Below are positions 31,495 to 39,473 of a DNA stretch of 64,000 nucleotides, piece by piece (position 1 is the first letter of the stretch; each line of letters starts with the position of its first letter). The DNA lies in assembly GCA_018715805.1 (NCBI GenBank), contig DVKX01000030.1, positions 1 through 64,000 on the forward strand. The letters are read 5' to 3'. The notes beneath the pieces were generated by a model. The model was not told where the DNA came from. It saw only the letters and a program-made list of their open reading frames with translations, and ran no database searches. The position numbers and the translations under genes are program-made. The DNA is from Candidatus Faecousia intestinigallinarum (GTDB taxonomy: Bacteria > Bacillota > Clostridia > Oscillospirales > Oscillospiraceae).

Positions 31495-32643
31495 TTGCAC
31501 ATCAGCGGCATTATCTGCGAGTATAATCCTCTGCATTTGGGGCATCAGAAACAATTCCGCCTGCTGCGGGAGACAAAAGGAGCGGAGAGCGCCATCGTCT
31601 GCCTGATGAGCGGCAATTTTGTTCAGCGGGGAAAGCCAGCCCTGCTGGATAAACAAGTACGCGCCAAGGCCGCCATCCTTTCCGGGGCGGATCTGGTGCT
31701 GGAACTGCCCGCAGGGGCAGCGCTCTCCTCCGCCGAAGGATTTGCCGCCGGGGCGGTGCATATTCTCGCCCCCATTTGTCAAAGCCTGTGCTTCGGCGCG
31801 GAGCACCCGGACATAAAGTCTATCTGGGAAACCGCCCGGACGCTTCTCTCCCCGGGCTTCTCCCCGGCTTTGCGGCAGCAGCTGAGCCAAGGGCTTTCCT
31901 TCCCCGCCGCCCGGCAGGCGGCGCTGGAGCTTCTGGGCGGGGACAGCCGGCTGCTCACCAGCCCCAACGACATTCTGGCAGTGGAATACGCCAAAGCCGT
32001 CCTGTCTCAAAACGTTCCGCTGGAATTGCTGCCCATTTCCCGGGATGGGGATTATCACTCCGCCGAGCCCGATGCGGAAAACCCCTCCGCCACCTTCCTC
32101 CGCCGGGAAATGCGGGCAGGGGGAAACTGGCAGGCGTTCGTACCGCCGGAGACGCTGGAATGTTATCAGGGTGCGCCGCTGCATACTCTTGATGCTGGTG
32201 AACGCGCTGTCCTGGCGCGGCTGCGCACCATGACGGAAGCAGAATTTGCCGCTCTGCCCTTCGGCTCGGAAGGGCTTTGGCGGAAACTGATGCGCGAAGC
32301 GCGGCGGCAGCCCCGTCTGGAGGGGATTTTGGAAGCGGTGAAATCCAAGCGCTATACCCGCACCCGTCTGAACCGGATGCTTCTGTGCGCTTACCTGGGA
32401 CTAGGCCAGGAGGATCTGGAAACGCCGCCGCCCTATATCCGTATTCTGGCTTTCAACAACCGTGGACGGGAGATTCTCCGGCAGCACAAGGATGCGGCAA
32501 GGCTGGTTAATCTTGGAGAGGACGTCCGATGCCCTTACCAAGACCTGGAAAACCGTCTGGACGATCTGTATGGCCTCTTTGCCCTGCCCCAGCCAGAACC
32601 CGCCGGACAGGCTCCCCGCCGCCGGATCTTTTATACGCCATAG
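31495..32643 (+). CDS. tmcAL: tRNA(Met) cytidine acetate ligase (TmcAL)
   Basis: 382 residues, nucleotidyltransferase fold (YlbM family). In B. subtilis it activates acetate with ATP and forms N4-acetylcytidine at the wobble base of elongator tRNA-Met. Motifs: GIICEYNPLHLGH (HxGH), LMSGNFVQRGKPALLDK, GADLVLELP and SPNDILAVEYAKA. The only fitting start is TTG at 31495, which gives exactly the family N-terminus; AAGGG lies upstream. It is divergent from ackA, the other acetate-handling enzyme. Confidence 0.92.
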   Translation: MHISGIICEYNPLHLGHQKQFRLLRETKGAESAIVCLMSGNFVQRGKPALLDKQVRAKAAILSGADLVLELPAGAALSSAEGFAAGAVHILAPICQSLCFGAEHPDIKSIWETARTLLSPGFSPALRQQLSQGLSFPAARQAALELLGGDSRLLTSPNDILAVEYAKAVLSQNVPLELLPISRDGDYHSAEPDAENPSATFLRREMRAGGNWQAFVPPETLECYQGAPLHTLDAGERAVLARLRTMTEAEFAALPFGSEGLWRKLMREARRQPRLEGILEAVKSKRYTRTRLNRMLLCAYLGLGQEDLETPPPYIRILAFNNRGREILRQHKDAARLVNLGEDVRCPYQDLENRLDDLYGLFALPQPEPAGQAPRRRIFYTP

Positions 32644-32647
32644 CGCG

Positions 32648-32683
32648 AATTGTCCCGCCGAAGATCCGGCGGGACAATTTTTT
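32648..32683 (+). terminator. Terminator after tmcAL
   Basis: A 12-bp stem (AATTGTCCCGCC/GGCGGGACAATT) followed by a T-run. Confidence 0.92.
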
Positions 32684-32684
32684 C

Positions 32685-32713
32685 TGTACATCCGGGACAA
32701 ACTATGCTATAAT
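32685..32713 (+). promoter_or_regulatory. Promoter of the SCP2-like/aminotransferase operon
   Basis: TGTACA (32685-32690), 17-bp spacer, perfect TATAAT (32708-32713). AAGGGAG lies 8 bases before the first ATG. Confidence 0.65.
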
Positions 32714-32744
32714 GCAGAAAACTTTGTCTGAAGGGAGAATCGCC

Positions 32745-33509
32745 ATGAAAGATGCCAAGGCTATGGCCTATGTGAATATGTACGGTGTGCTGGGCACGTT
32801 GGAAAACCTGTGCGCCATGGATGCGGACGCCCAAGACGTCCTGGAGCATCTGAAAAAACCGGTGAGCTTGTGTTTCCATGTAAAGGACGGCCCCTGCTGC
32901 ACTTTCCACTTTACGAAAAGCGGCTGCCGCATGACCGAGGGGGAGCAGGGCTGCACCTGTAAAATGACCTTTTCCAGCCCGGAGAAATTTAACGCTCTGA
33001 TCGACAACAGTAAGCCCGGCCTGCCCACCAAGCACCCCGCCCAGGTGCTTTCTTTCCTGCTGGGGCCTTTCACCGCCCTGACCAACCGTCTGACGGAGCT
33101 TCTGCGCCCCGGAGAGGAGCAGCTCCGCGACCCGGCGTTCTTTGAGGAGAGCACCCTGCTCACCATGTATACCATTGCGGGCGCCATCTCCGCCCTGGCC
33201 AACCACGACCCTATTTCTCGGATCTCCGCCGGAAACACCGTGGACGGGCAGGTGCAGCTGGGCATCGCCGGGAAGCTGGCAGTTACCATCTGCGTAAAGG
33301 ATCACCGCTTCACCACAGTGAAGGCTCCCTGTGACAGCCCCCGAGCCATCATGGAATTTGCCTCCGTACAGCTGGCGCACGACCTTTTTGCCGGGCAGGC
33401 TTCCACCATCAATGAACTGTGCAAGGGCGCCATCCGGCTGCGGGGCATGATCTCCATGGTGGACAACATCAACCGGATTCTCGACCGGGTGGCCGTGTAC
33501 CTGGGATAA
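32745..33509 (+). CDS. Unknown protein, possibly SCP2-like lipid-binding fold
   Basis: 254 residues, soluble. The segment around residues 40-100 (VSLCFHVKDGPCCTFHF, then CTCKMTFSSPEKFNALI) has the alternating strand pattern and the closing 's-pe-f-li' turn of SCP2 sterol-carrier domains, but similarity is by eye only. The second half is helical, with a repeat-like strand pair (QVQLGIAGKLAVTICVKD). Several Cys lie in the first half. It is first in a three-gene operon with a class III aminotransferase (12 bases downstream) and a FakA-like mini domain. I cannot assign a reaction. Confidence 0.6.
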   Translation: MKDAKAMAYVNMYGVLGTLENLCAMDADAQDVLEHLKKPVSLCFHVKDGPCCTFHFTKSGCRMTEGEQGCTCKMTFSSPEKFNALIDNSKPGLPTKHPAQVLSFLLGPFTALTNRLTELLRPGEEQLRDPAFFEESTLLTMYTIAGAISALANHDPISRISAGNTVDGQVQLGIAGKLAVTICVKDHRFTTVKAPCDSPRAIMEFASVQLAHDLFAGQASTINELCKGAIRLRGMISMVDNINRILDRVAVYLG

Positions 33510-33521
33510 GGAGGAAGAAAA

Positions 33522-34796
33522 ATGAGCAAATATCCTGAATACGATCACAGCAAAAGCCGGGCTTGGTTCGACCGGGCGCTGAACGTGATTCCCTCCGGCA
33601 TTTACGGCCACTTAGGCCCCTCCGAGGGGCTGTTCCTGCCTTTGGAGAAATGGCCGCTGATCTCCTCCAAAGCAAAGGGAACTTATTTCTGGGACATGGA
33701 CGGCAACCGCTACCTGGACTTCATGTGTGCCTACGGCCCCAATGTGCTGGGCTATGGCGACGCGGATGTGGACAGAGCCGCCATGGAGCAGCTGATGGCG
33801 GGCAACTGCACCACCGCCCCCTCCTATAAAATGGTGGAGTGCGCCGAGCTGCTCACCGATACCGTGGCCTGCGCCGACTGGGCGTTTTTCATGAAAAACG
33901 GAACGGACGCCACCACCTTCGGCGTCCTCACCGCCCGCGCCGCCACCGGGAAGAAAAAGACTATCTTTCTGAAAGGCTACTACCATGGCAACCAGCCCTG
34001 GGCAATGAAAGCGGACTACCCCGGTATTCTGCCGGAGGAAGTTGCCAACAATATCATCGTCCCCTGGTTTGATCTGGACGCGCTGGAACAGGCTTATCTG
34101 GAAAACGGCGGCGACATCGCCGCTCTGATCGCCCAGCCCTACGACCACGGCAATTTCGCAGACAACCGCTGTGCCACTAAAGAATACTGGGCGGCCGTGC
34201 GGAAATTCTGCACCAAGCACGGCATCGTGCTCATCATCGACGATGTGCGCGCCGGTTTCCGGCTGGATCTGGCAGGATCCGACCACTACTATGGCTTTGA
34301 GGCAGATATTATCTGCTTCTGCAAGGCGCTGGCCAACGGCTACAATATGTCCGCCGCCTGCGGAAAGGAGTTTCTCCGTCCCGCCGCCTCCAGTTTGAGC
34401 TACACCGGCTCGTACTGGATGAGCGCCGAGCCTTTCGCCGCCTGCATTGCCTGCCTGAATAAGATGAAAGCGCTGGATACGCCCGCTTTGTTCCGCCGGC
34501 TGGGCGAGCAGCTCACCGCCGGCCTCCGGGACGCCGGAAAAACCCATGGCTTTGATCTGGTAGTCTCCGGCGAACCGGCACTGTTCTATTTGCGCATCGC
34601 CAACGATGACAGCCTGATGCTCCACCAGGAGTGGGTGGCCGCCTGCGTCAGCCGGGGGCTGTTCCTTACCAGCCATCACAACCATTTCCTAAACGCCGCC
34701 GTCACCCAGGAGGACATTGCCCTCGCCGTGGACATCGCAGACGACGCTTTCTCCGTGGTGGCACAAGCGCATCCCGAATTGGACTTTACCGTATAA
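33522..34796 (+). CDS. Class III aminotransferase (glutamate-1-semialdehyde mutase-like)
   Basis: 424 residues, PLP enzyme of fold type I. The N-terminal GTYFWDMDGNRYLDF and FMKNGTDATTFGVLTARAATG are typical of the HemL/class III group. IDDVRAGFRLD holds the Asp contacting the PLP nitrogen, and FCKALANGYNMSAACG contains the Schiff-base Lys. HemL itself is unlikely because no haem genes are nearby and the DEVxTGFR block is changed to DDVRAGFR. The substrate is unknown. AAGGAGGAAGAAAA precedes the ATG. Middle gene of the 32.7-35.1 kb operon. Confidence 0.85.
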   Translation: MSKYPEYDHSKSRAWFDRALNVIPSGIYGHLGPSEGLFLPLEKWPLISSKAKGTYFWDMDGNRYLDFMCAYGPNVLGYGDADVDRAAMEQLMAGNCTTAPSYKMVECAELLTDTVACADWAFFMKNGTDATTFGVLTARAATGKKKTIFLKGYYHGNQPWAMKADYPGILPEEVANNIIVPWFDLDALEQAYLENGGDIAALIAQPYDHGNFADNRCATKEYWAAVRKFCTKHGIVLIIDDVRAGFRLDLAGSDHYYGFEADIICFCKALANGYNMSAACGKEFLRPAASSLSYTGSYWMSAEPFAACIACLNKMKALDTPALFRRLGEQLTAGLRDAGKTHGFDLVVSGEPALFYLRIANDDSLMLHQEWVAACVSRGLFLTSHHNHFLNAAVTQEDIALAVDIADDAFSVVAQAHPELDFTV

Positions 34797-34807
34797 GGAG
34801 GCGCGCC

Positions 34808-35059
34808 ATGACGGAATTTCGCTATGATACGCAGCTGCTTATTGAGGGCGAGGGATTGGACGAGGACGCCATCCACGACTACTTCTGCGCCCATTTTCAG
34901 GGTGACTGTCTGCTGGCCGTAGGGGATGAAAACCTTATCAAAATCCATTTTCACACCAATACTCCGTGGGAAGTTTTGGAATACTGCGCCAGTCTGGGGG
35001 AAATCTTCGACATTGTGGTAGAGGATATGTTCCGCCAGTCCAGAGGGCTGCAGGGATAA
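34808..35059 (+). CDS. Standalone domain related to the C-terminus of FakA/YloV
   Basis: 83 residues. The order GEGLDEDAIHDYF, GDCLLAVGDENLIKIHFHT, PWEVLEYCASLGEIFDI and VEDMFRQ closely follows the C-terminal domain of fatty-acid kinase FakA/YloV and related DAK-phosphatase proteins (GDSLVVVGD..KVHVHT..PG.VL). Here it occurs alone, without the kinase domain. In FakA this part contacts the fatty-acid carrier FakB. AAGGAGGCGCGCC precedes the ATG. Last gene of the operon before a terminator. A regulatory or carrier-binding role is plausible but unproven. Confidence 0.72.
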   Translation: MTEFRYDTQLLIEGEGLDEDAIHDYFCAHFQGDCLLAVGDENLIKIHFHTNTPWEVLEYCASLGEIFDIVVEDMFRQSRGLQG

Positions 35060-35071
35060 GCTCCATAGATC

Positions 35072-35099
35072 GCCGCCCCGCAGCGCGGGGCGGCTTTTT
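35072..35099 (+). terminator. Terminator of the three-gene operon
   Basis: A 10-bp stem (GCCGCCCCGC/GCGGGGCGGC) with a 3-base loop, followed by TTTTT. Confidence 0.92.
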
Positions 35100-35159
35100 C
35101 TGATGCAGCCCTATAAATTCAGCCGGGGATGCAGCCCCACCCTGCTCCTAACCAAAAAG

Positions 35160-35196
35160 CCGGGACGTCCTTTGGAGAGAGACGTCCCGGTTTTTT
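35160..35196. terminator. Bidirectional terminator serving the ABC permease gene
   Basis: Stem CCGGGACGTC/GACGTCCCGG, T6 on the plus side and TTTTT (as AAAAA at 35154-35158) on the minus side, between convergent units. Confidence 0.9.
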
Positions 35197-35214
35197 GCTA
35201 TGTGCAGATATTTA

Positions 35215-35937
35215 TTATTTCAGCTCCGTGCGCCGGATCACCCCATAGGAGAGCGCGTTCAGGAGCGCCGCCAGAATGAGGAATGTGAGAACCGGCAGCG
35301 CCACATAGATGGAGCCGTCCCCCAGGAATCCCATGGCCGTCCTACAAAACAACGCGATGGCCTGGACGGTCTCCGCCGAAAGCACAAATTGGAACAGGGC
35401 GCCAACAAGCAGGATGAGCCCACTGATCCCCACGCCGATAAACAGGAAAACCAGTTTCCCCACCTTGCTGATTACCAACGCTCCCAGATAGAACACGCTG
35501 CAAACCATCAGGTACAGCGCCGTCAGCCACAGCCAATTGGCCAGGGGATCGCCATAGCCGTACAGCACGCCATAGAGGGTGAAATAAGTCCCTCCCGTAA
35601 AATGATGAATCCCATTTCCGACGATGGTATCGATCAGCGCCATGGTGCCGCAGATCACCAAAAACATACAGATGTTGGAAAGATAAATGTATTTCCGGGT
35701 GTATCCATTCTGGATCAGCTCCTTGAAATCCTCCCGGTAGCTCAATATGCCAAGCACGCTCACAAAGACTACAGAGCTGATCTCCAGCCCATTGGAGCCC
35801 ATATGTTTGCCGCCGGTAAGAATTGAGACAATGGCAAAAATAGCAGCGGTGATGGCGCATTCGATGGCGTAAAAGATGGCCACCGGCCTTATTTTCGTTG
35901 CGCACTCATATAGGATCGCCTGCTTTAATTTACGCAT
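35215..35937 (-). CDS. ABC transporter permease
   Basis: 240 residues with about six membrane segments: an N-terminal cytoplasmic start MRKLKQAILYECATKIRP, segments near 18-40, 50-65, 85-108, 130-155, 160-185, and a final one near 208-230. There is no periplasmic signal. As the partner of the ATP-binding protein encoded directly upstream (8-bp overlap), it forms an exporter-type half transporter like the YtrB/YtrC systems. The substrate is unknown; related GntR-linked systems respond to cell-wall stress or antibiotics. Confidence 0.85.
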   Translation of the reverse strand: MRKLKQAILYECATKIRPVAIFYAIECAITAAIFAIVSILTGGKHMGSNGLEISSVVFVSVLGILSYREDFKELIQNGYTRKYIYLSNICMFLVICGTMALIDTIVGNGIHHFTGGTYFTLYGVLYGYGDPLANWLWLTALYLMVCSVFYLGALVISKVGKLVFLFIGVGISGLILLVGALFQFVLSAETVQAIALFCRTAMGFLGDGSIYVALPVLTFLILAALLNALSYGVIRRTELK

Positions 35938-36799
35938 TTTCGTGACCGCCTTTCTCCGTCAGTTTGACAAACAGCTTCTGCAAATTCATGGCCGCAAGCT
36001 GCAAATTGCTTTTTGCGGGAAGCGCCGATTTTTCTCCCAGTACATAGGCGACCTTCAAATTCCCCAATCCATCGCAGCCAATCACATGCTTGCCCTGGCA
36101 GTATTCGTCCACCTCCTGCGCCAGACCGGAAACACTGTATCCCTTATCCAGCAGCGTCTCCACGTTCTCCTGCAGAAGGATCTTCCCCTCGTCGATCACC
36201 ACAACCTCCTCAATGATATTGGCGACCTCTTCGATCAGGTGCGTGGCAAGGATCAGGGTTCTTTCCCCGCCCTCAAATTCCTTCAGGAGCAAGTTGTAGA
36301 ACAGTTCTCTGTGATTGGCGTCCAGACCCAATACCGGCTCGTCAAACACCACATAAGGCACATTCAGCGACAAGGCAACGATCAGTTTGAAAATCGACTG
36401 ATAGCCTTTAGACAGGGCTTTGAATGGCTTTTTTACATTCAGGCCAAATTTTTGCGCCATTGCAAATGCTTTGTCCCGGTCAAAGTGATCGTGAAACCGG
36501 TTGGTCCATTGAAAGTGCTCGCTGACTTTCAAATCCCGGTCGTACAAATCCGCTTCGCTCATGCAGAACAGCTTCCCCTGGATCTCCATATTCTCCCGCG
36601 CCGGAGCCCCATCGATCAGAATTTCCCCTGAATCGGCAAAAATACGGTTGGCCATGATATTGATGAGGGTAGATTTGCCTGCGCCGTTTCTTCCCAAAAG
36701 TCCGTAGATCTTTCCAAATTGAAAAGTAACCGAAACATCCTCCAGTGCGGTGATGTCTTTATACCGCTTTGTTATATGCTTTACTTCAATGGCGTTCAT
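35930..36799 (-). CDS. ABC transporter ATP-binding protein
   Basis: 289 residues. Walker A is GLLGRNGAGKST, the signature motif is degenerate (ALSKGYQSIFKLIVALSL, in place of LSGGQ), Walker B is YVVFDEPVLGLD and the switch His is in LATHLIEE. A ~75-residue C-terminal extension follows the nucleotide-binding domain, as in YtrB-type exporters. It overlaps the regulator gene upstream by 14 bp and the permease downstream by 8 bp, so the three form one tightly packed GntR-ATPase-permease operon. Confidence 0.92.
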   Translation of the reverse strand: MNAIEVKHITKRYKDITALEDVSVTFQFGKIYGLLGRNGAGKSTLINIMANRIFADSGEILIDGAPARENMEIQGKLFCMSEADLYDRDLKVSEHFQWTNRFHDHFDRDKAFAMAQKFGLNVKKPFKALSKGYQSIFKLIVALSLNVPYVVFDEPVLGLDANHRELFYNLLLKEFEGGERTLILATHLIEEVANIIEEVVVIDEGKILLQENVETLLDKGYSVSGLAQEVDEYCQGKHVIGCDGLGNLKVAYVLGEKSALPAKSNLQLAAMNLQKLFVKLTEKGGHENA

Positions 36800-37163
36800 G
36801 CTCGTATCCCCTTTCTATCAGCATGATGATCTCTTCCTTCGTCATCTTCAGTTTGACGGCCTCGCCGACCAGCGTCGCAATATACTGCTCATAGAACTGG
36901 CTCTGCCGCTTTTGGCGTATTTTTTCCACGGCACCTTCTTTAACAAACATTCCAAGACCCCTTTTCTTATAGATAATTTCCTCATCCACCAGCATATTCA
37001 TCCCTTTCAGAACCGTATGGGGATTGATGCTCAGCAGGGCGGAAATTTCATTGGTGGACGGGATTTGCGTCTCCTCGGGAAATACGCCTGTGAAGATGGA
37101 ATCCTCCAGCTGCTCTGCGATCTGAAGGAAGATGGGTTTGTCTAAGTTCGGATTGACATACAA
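36786..37163 (-). CDS. GntR family regulator, YtrA subfamily
   Basis: 125 residues. The winged helix is PIFLQIAEQLEDSIFTGVFPEETQIPSTNEISALLSINPHTVLKGMNML, then a short dimerising tail, characteristic of the small YtrA class. The frame is open to 37232, but that ATG lies inside the promoter -10 box. I therefore start at the TTG at 37163, eight bases after AAGGGGG. It probably represses its own operon through the palindrome at 37191-37208. Confidence 0.87.
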   Translation of the reverse strand: MYVNPNLDKPIFLQIAEQLEDSIFTGVFPEETQIPSTNEISALLSINPHTVLKGMNMLVDEEIIYKKRGLGMFVKEGAVEKIRQKRQSQFYEQYIATLVGEAVKLKMTKEEIIMLIERGYEHERH

Positions 37164-37190
37164 AAACTGCGCCCCCTTGTTTGCTGGTTT

Positions 37191-37251
37191 GTTAGTTAAG
37201 TAACTAACTAGCTTACGAGCAAAGTATAGCATACTGAACCTCCGTTGTCAA
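37191..37251 (-). promoter_or_regulatory. Promoter and palindromic operator of the GntR-ABC operon
   Basis: Minus strand TTGACA (37251-37246), 17-bp spacer, TATACT (37228-37223). Just downstream of the transcription start is a perfect 8-bp inverted repeat GTTAGTTA-CT-TAACTAAC (37191-37208), the likely GntR operator. Bound repressor would block elongation or initiation. Confidence 0.82.
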
Positions 37252-37300
37252 CACCTTTCCGAAAAAAATTGTTTTCAACTACGCATCCGCAAAAAGAAGC

Positions 37301-37346
37301 AAATAAGCTCCGAAAACAGGAAAAATCCCATTTTCGGAGCTTATTT
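37301..37346 (-). terminator. Terminator after the DUF2500 gene
   Basis: A 16-bp perfect stem (AAATAAGCTCCGAAAA and its complement) with a 14-base loop, 19 bases beyond the stop on the minus strand, flanked by A/T tracts on both sides. Confidence 0.8.
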
Positions 37347-37364
37347 ATTCCACTCGTCTTCCGT

Positions 37365-37736
37365 TTATTTTCGTTCAAAACCCAAGTATCGGGTTCCCTG
37401 GAAGGTAAGTTTCCCCCGGTCGCCTTCCACCAGCAGTCCGTACTCGTCTCCCCGGACGCTTAGCTCGATCCGGTCGCCGCTTTCCACCTGGAACGTTGCA
37501 AAATAGGTCGTAGAATGGCTGTGCATTTCATTGGTGTGGTGGTGCCGGGATACCTGCATCCGCTTCGTCACCACCGTGGCATCCACCGTCAGCTTGGGGG
37601 CGTGATTATTTTTGTTCCACTGGAACAGGCCTCGGATCAGCGTTGCCACAATAACCGCCAGAATCAGGAAAAACACAATGAAAAACATGATGCTGAACAG
37701 GTTGAACTCGTTATTGAAGCCTCCATAAAAGTCCAT
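37365..37736 (-). CDS. DUF2500 domain-containing membrane protein
   Basis: 123 residues. One N-terminal membrane helix (about 13-37) is followed by a beta-rich extracytoplasmic or cytoplasmic domain: VDATVVTKRMQVSRHHH, TTYFATFQVESGDRIEL, VRGDEYGLLVEGDRGKLTFQGTRYLGF. This is the DUF2500 pattern. The function is unknown. The HHHTNEMHSH stretch might bind metal. AAGGAGGCGGGCGT precedes the ATG. It lies 24 bases downstream of mreB and is probably co-transcribed with it. Confidence 0.87.
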   Translation of the reverse strand: MDFYGGFNNEFNLFSIMFFIVFFLILAVIVATLIRGLFQWNKNNHAPKLTVDATVVTKRMQVSRHHHTNEMHSHSTTYFATFQVESGDRIELSVRGDEYGLLVEGDRGKLTFQGTRYLGFERK

Positions 37737-37760
37737 ACGCCCGCCTCCTTAAAAAATCAT

Positions 37761-38798
37761 TTACTCCCGCATGATCCGCTTGCGGGCGATATTGATGGGT
37801 CCCTCCGTCATGTGATTGATCCAGCCAAGGCTCTTGCCGCAGCCGAATGCCACGCAGGACTCCGGGTCATCGGCAATGGAGCAGAGAATCCCGGTGCGCT
37901 CGGTGATCAGCTGCGCCATACCCCAGATCTGGCAGCCGCCGCCTGTCAGGGTGATGCCGTTTTCAGAAATATCGCTGACCAGCTCCGGAGAAGTTTCCTC
38001 CAGCACAGAGAGCACTTCATCCGCCAGCTGCCGTGCGGGACGGCGGAGCACCTCGTAGATTTCCGAGGCAAGCAGCGTCAGTTCCCTGGGCATACCGTTT
38101 TTCGCGTCCCGGCCTTTTACGATCATGCTGATATCCTCCGGCCGGGGATAGACGCAGCCGATCTGAATTTTGATATCCTCTGCAGTGGCCTGGCCGATAA
38201 CGATACCATGCCGCCGCCGGACATACCGGGCAATGGTTTCATCGAAAGCGTCTCCGGCCACGGTAATGGAGGAAGACGCCGCCACACCGTTCAGGCTCAG
38301 CACCGCAATATCCGTAGTACCGGCTCCCACATCCACCACCATGTGGCCGTTGGGTCCCTGAATGTCCAGCCCCGCCCCCAGCGCAGCCGCCAGCGGCTCT
38401 TCAATCAAGTATACCCGGCGGGCGCCGGCTTCCAGCGCCGCATTGATTACCGTCCGTTCCTCCACCTCCGTGACGCCGCTGGGTACGCAGATGACCACCC
38501 GGGGCTTGGGCGTGAATATAGAGGTCTTTGTAGCGGAGCGGAACAGCGCCTGCAATAGCCGCACAGTCATCTCATGGTCGGAGATGACCCCGTCCCGCAG
38601 AGGCCGCATGGCCACCACATTGCCGGGGGTACGTCCCAGCATATTCCGAGCCGCTGCGCCCACCTGCAAAATTCTTCCGGTATTCTTGTCCACCGCAACT
38701 ACGGATGGCTCGCGCACCACGATACCCTTTCCGTCGGCATAAATCAGCACATTGGCTGTTCCCAGATCTACACCCAGGTCATTGGAGAAAAATGGCAT
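37761..38798 (-). CDS. mreB: Rod shape-determining protein MreB/Mbl
   Basis: 345 residues, bacterial actin that organises lateral cell-wall synthesis at the inner membrane. Nucleotide-binding motifs: LGVDLGTANVLIY (phosphate 1), EEPLAAALGAGLDI, VDVGAGTTDIAVLSLNG (phosphate 2) and LTGGGCQIWGM (adenosine). The N-terminal PFFSNDLG could anchor at the membrane. The ATG at 38798 has AGGTGA as ribosome site; a GTG 9 bases upstream is less likely. mreC and mreD are not adjacent. It follows comF, so it may be an Mbl/MreBH-like paralog. Confidence 0.9.
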   Translation of the reverse strand: MPFFSNDLGVDLGTANVLIYADGKGIVVREPSVVAVDKNTGRILQVGAAARNMLGRTPGNVVAMRPLRDGVISDHEMTVRLLQALFRSATKTSIFTPKPRVVICVPSGVTEVEERTVINAALEAGARRVYLIEEPLAAALGAGLDIQGPNGHMVVDVGAGTTDIAVLSLNGVAASSSITVAGDAFDETIARYVRRRHGIVIGQATAEDIKIQIGCVYPRPEDISMIVKGRDAKNGMPRELTLLASEIYEVLRRPARQLADEVLSVLEETSPELVSDISENGITLTGGGCQIWGMAQLITERTGILCSIADDPESCVAFGCGKSLGWINHMTEGPINIARKRIMRE

Positions 38799-38819
38799 AT
38801 TCGTCACCTACTGTAAAAA

Positions 38820-39473
38820 TTATTCTTGTCTGGCCGCAGCAACTGCGGCGCAGTACACTTCCGCCGCCCCTGCGCTGCGCAATTCCCGAGCGCATTCGCT
38901 TACGGTAGCGCCGGTGGTGATAATATCATCCACCAGCAGCACCCGCTTTCCGGCAAAGCGCTCCGGCTGCACCGCCCGATACACGCCCAATACATTGGCT
39001 CGGCGCTCCGCCTGGCCATGAATGCCAGATTGCGGCGGATTGTGCCGGATCTTTTTCAGGGTCTGCACAGGCTGGATTTCCAGTTCCTCGCCCAACGCCT
39101 GCGCCAGCAGCGCCACCTGGTCGTAGCCTCTGCGCAGCCGCCGCCTGGAACTGACCGGCACCCAAGTGAGCACATCGAACTCCAGACCTTCGCTGAGCAG
39201 CCGCATCGCCAGCAGGCGGCCATAGCTTCCGGCATAAGACCGGGCATTTTGAAATTTATAGCGCAGCAGGCTTTTCCTGACTGCTCCTTCATAATACCAT
39301 AAAGCCCGCCAGCTTGCAACAAAGGAAATGCTTTTTCTCCCAGAATGATGGTCAAACGTCTCTTCCCGGCACCGCCGGCACAGATCCTGCCCTTCCGCAT
39401 CCAGGATTTTTCCGCACAGTACGCATTTGCTGGGAAAGAGCAGCTCCCATATCCACGCCGCCGCTTTTTTCAT
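38820..39473 (-). CDS. comF: ComF family protein (phosphoribosyltransferase-like)
   Basis: 217 residues. An N-terminal zinc finger (CVLCGK and LCRRC) precedes a type I phosphoribosyltransferase domain with VLLVDDIITTGATVSE as the PRPP loop. KKIRHNPPQSGI and RRANVLGVYRA are the usual ComF motifs. In competent bacteria ComF assists uptake of single-stranded DNA with the helicase ComFA. Here it overlaps recD2 by 4 bp (ATGA), linking it to DNA processing. Confidence 0.93.
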   Translation of the reverse strand: MKKAAAWIWELLFPSKCVLCGKILDAEGQDLCRRCREETFDHHSGRKSISFVASWRALWYYEGAVRKSLLRYKFQNARSYAGSYGRLLAMRLLSEGLEFDVLTWVPVSSRRRLRRGYDQVALLAQALGEELEIQPVQTLKKIRHNPPQSGIHGQAERRANVLGVYRAVQPERFAGKRVLLVDDIITTGATVSECARELRSAGAAEVYCAAVAAARQE

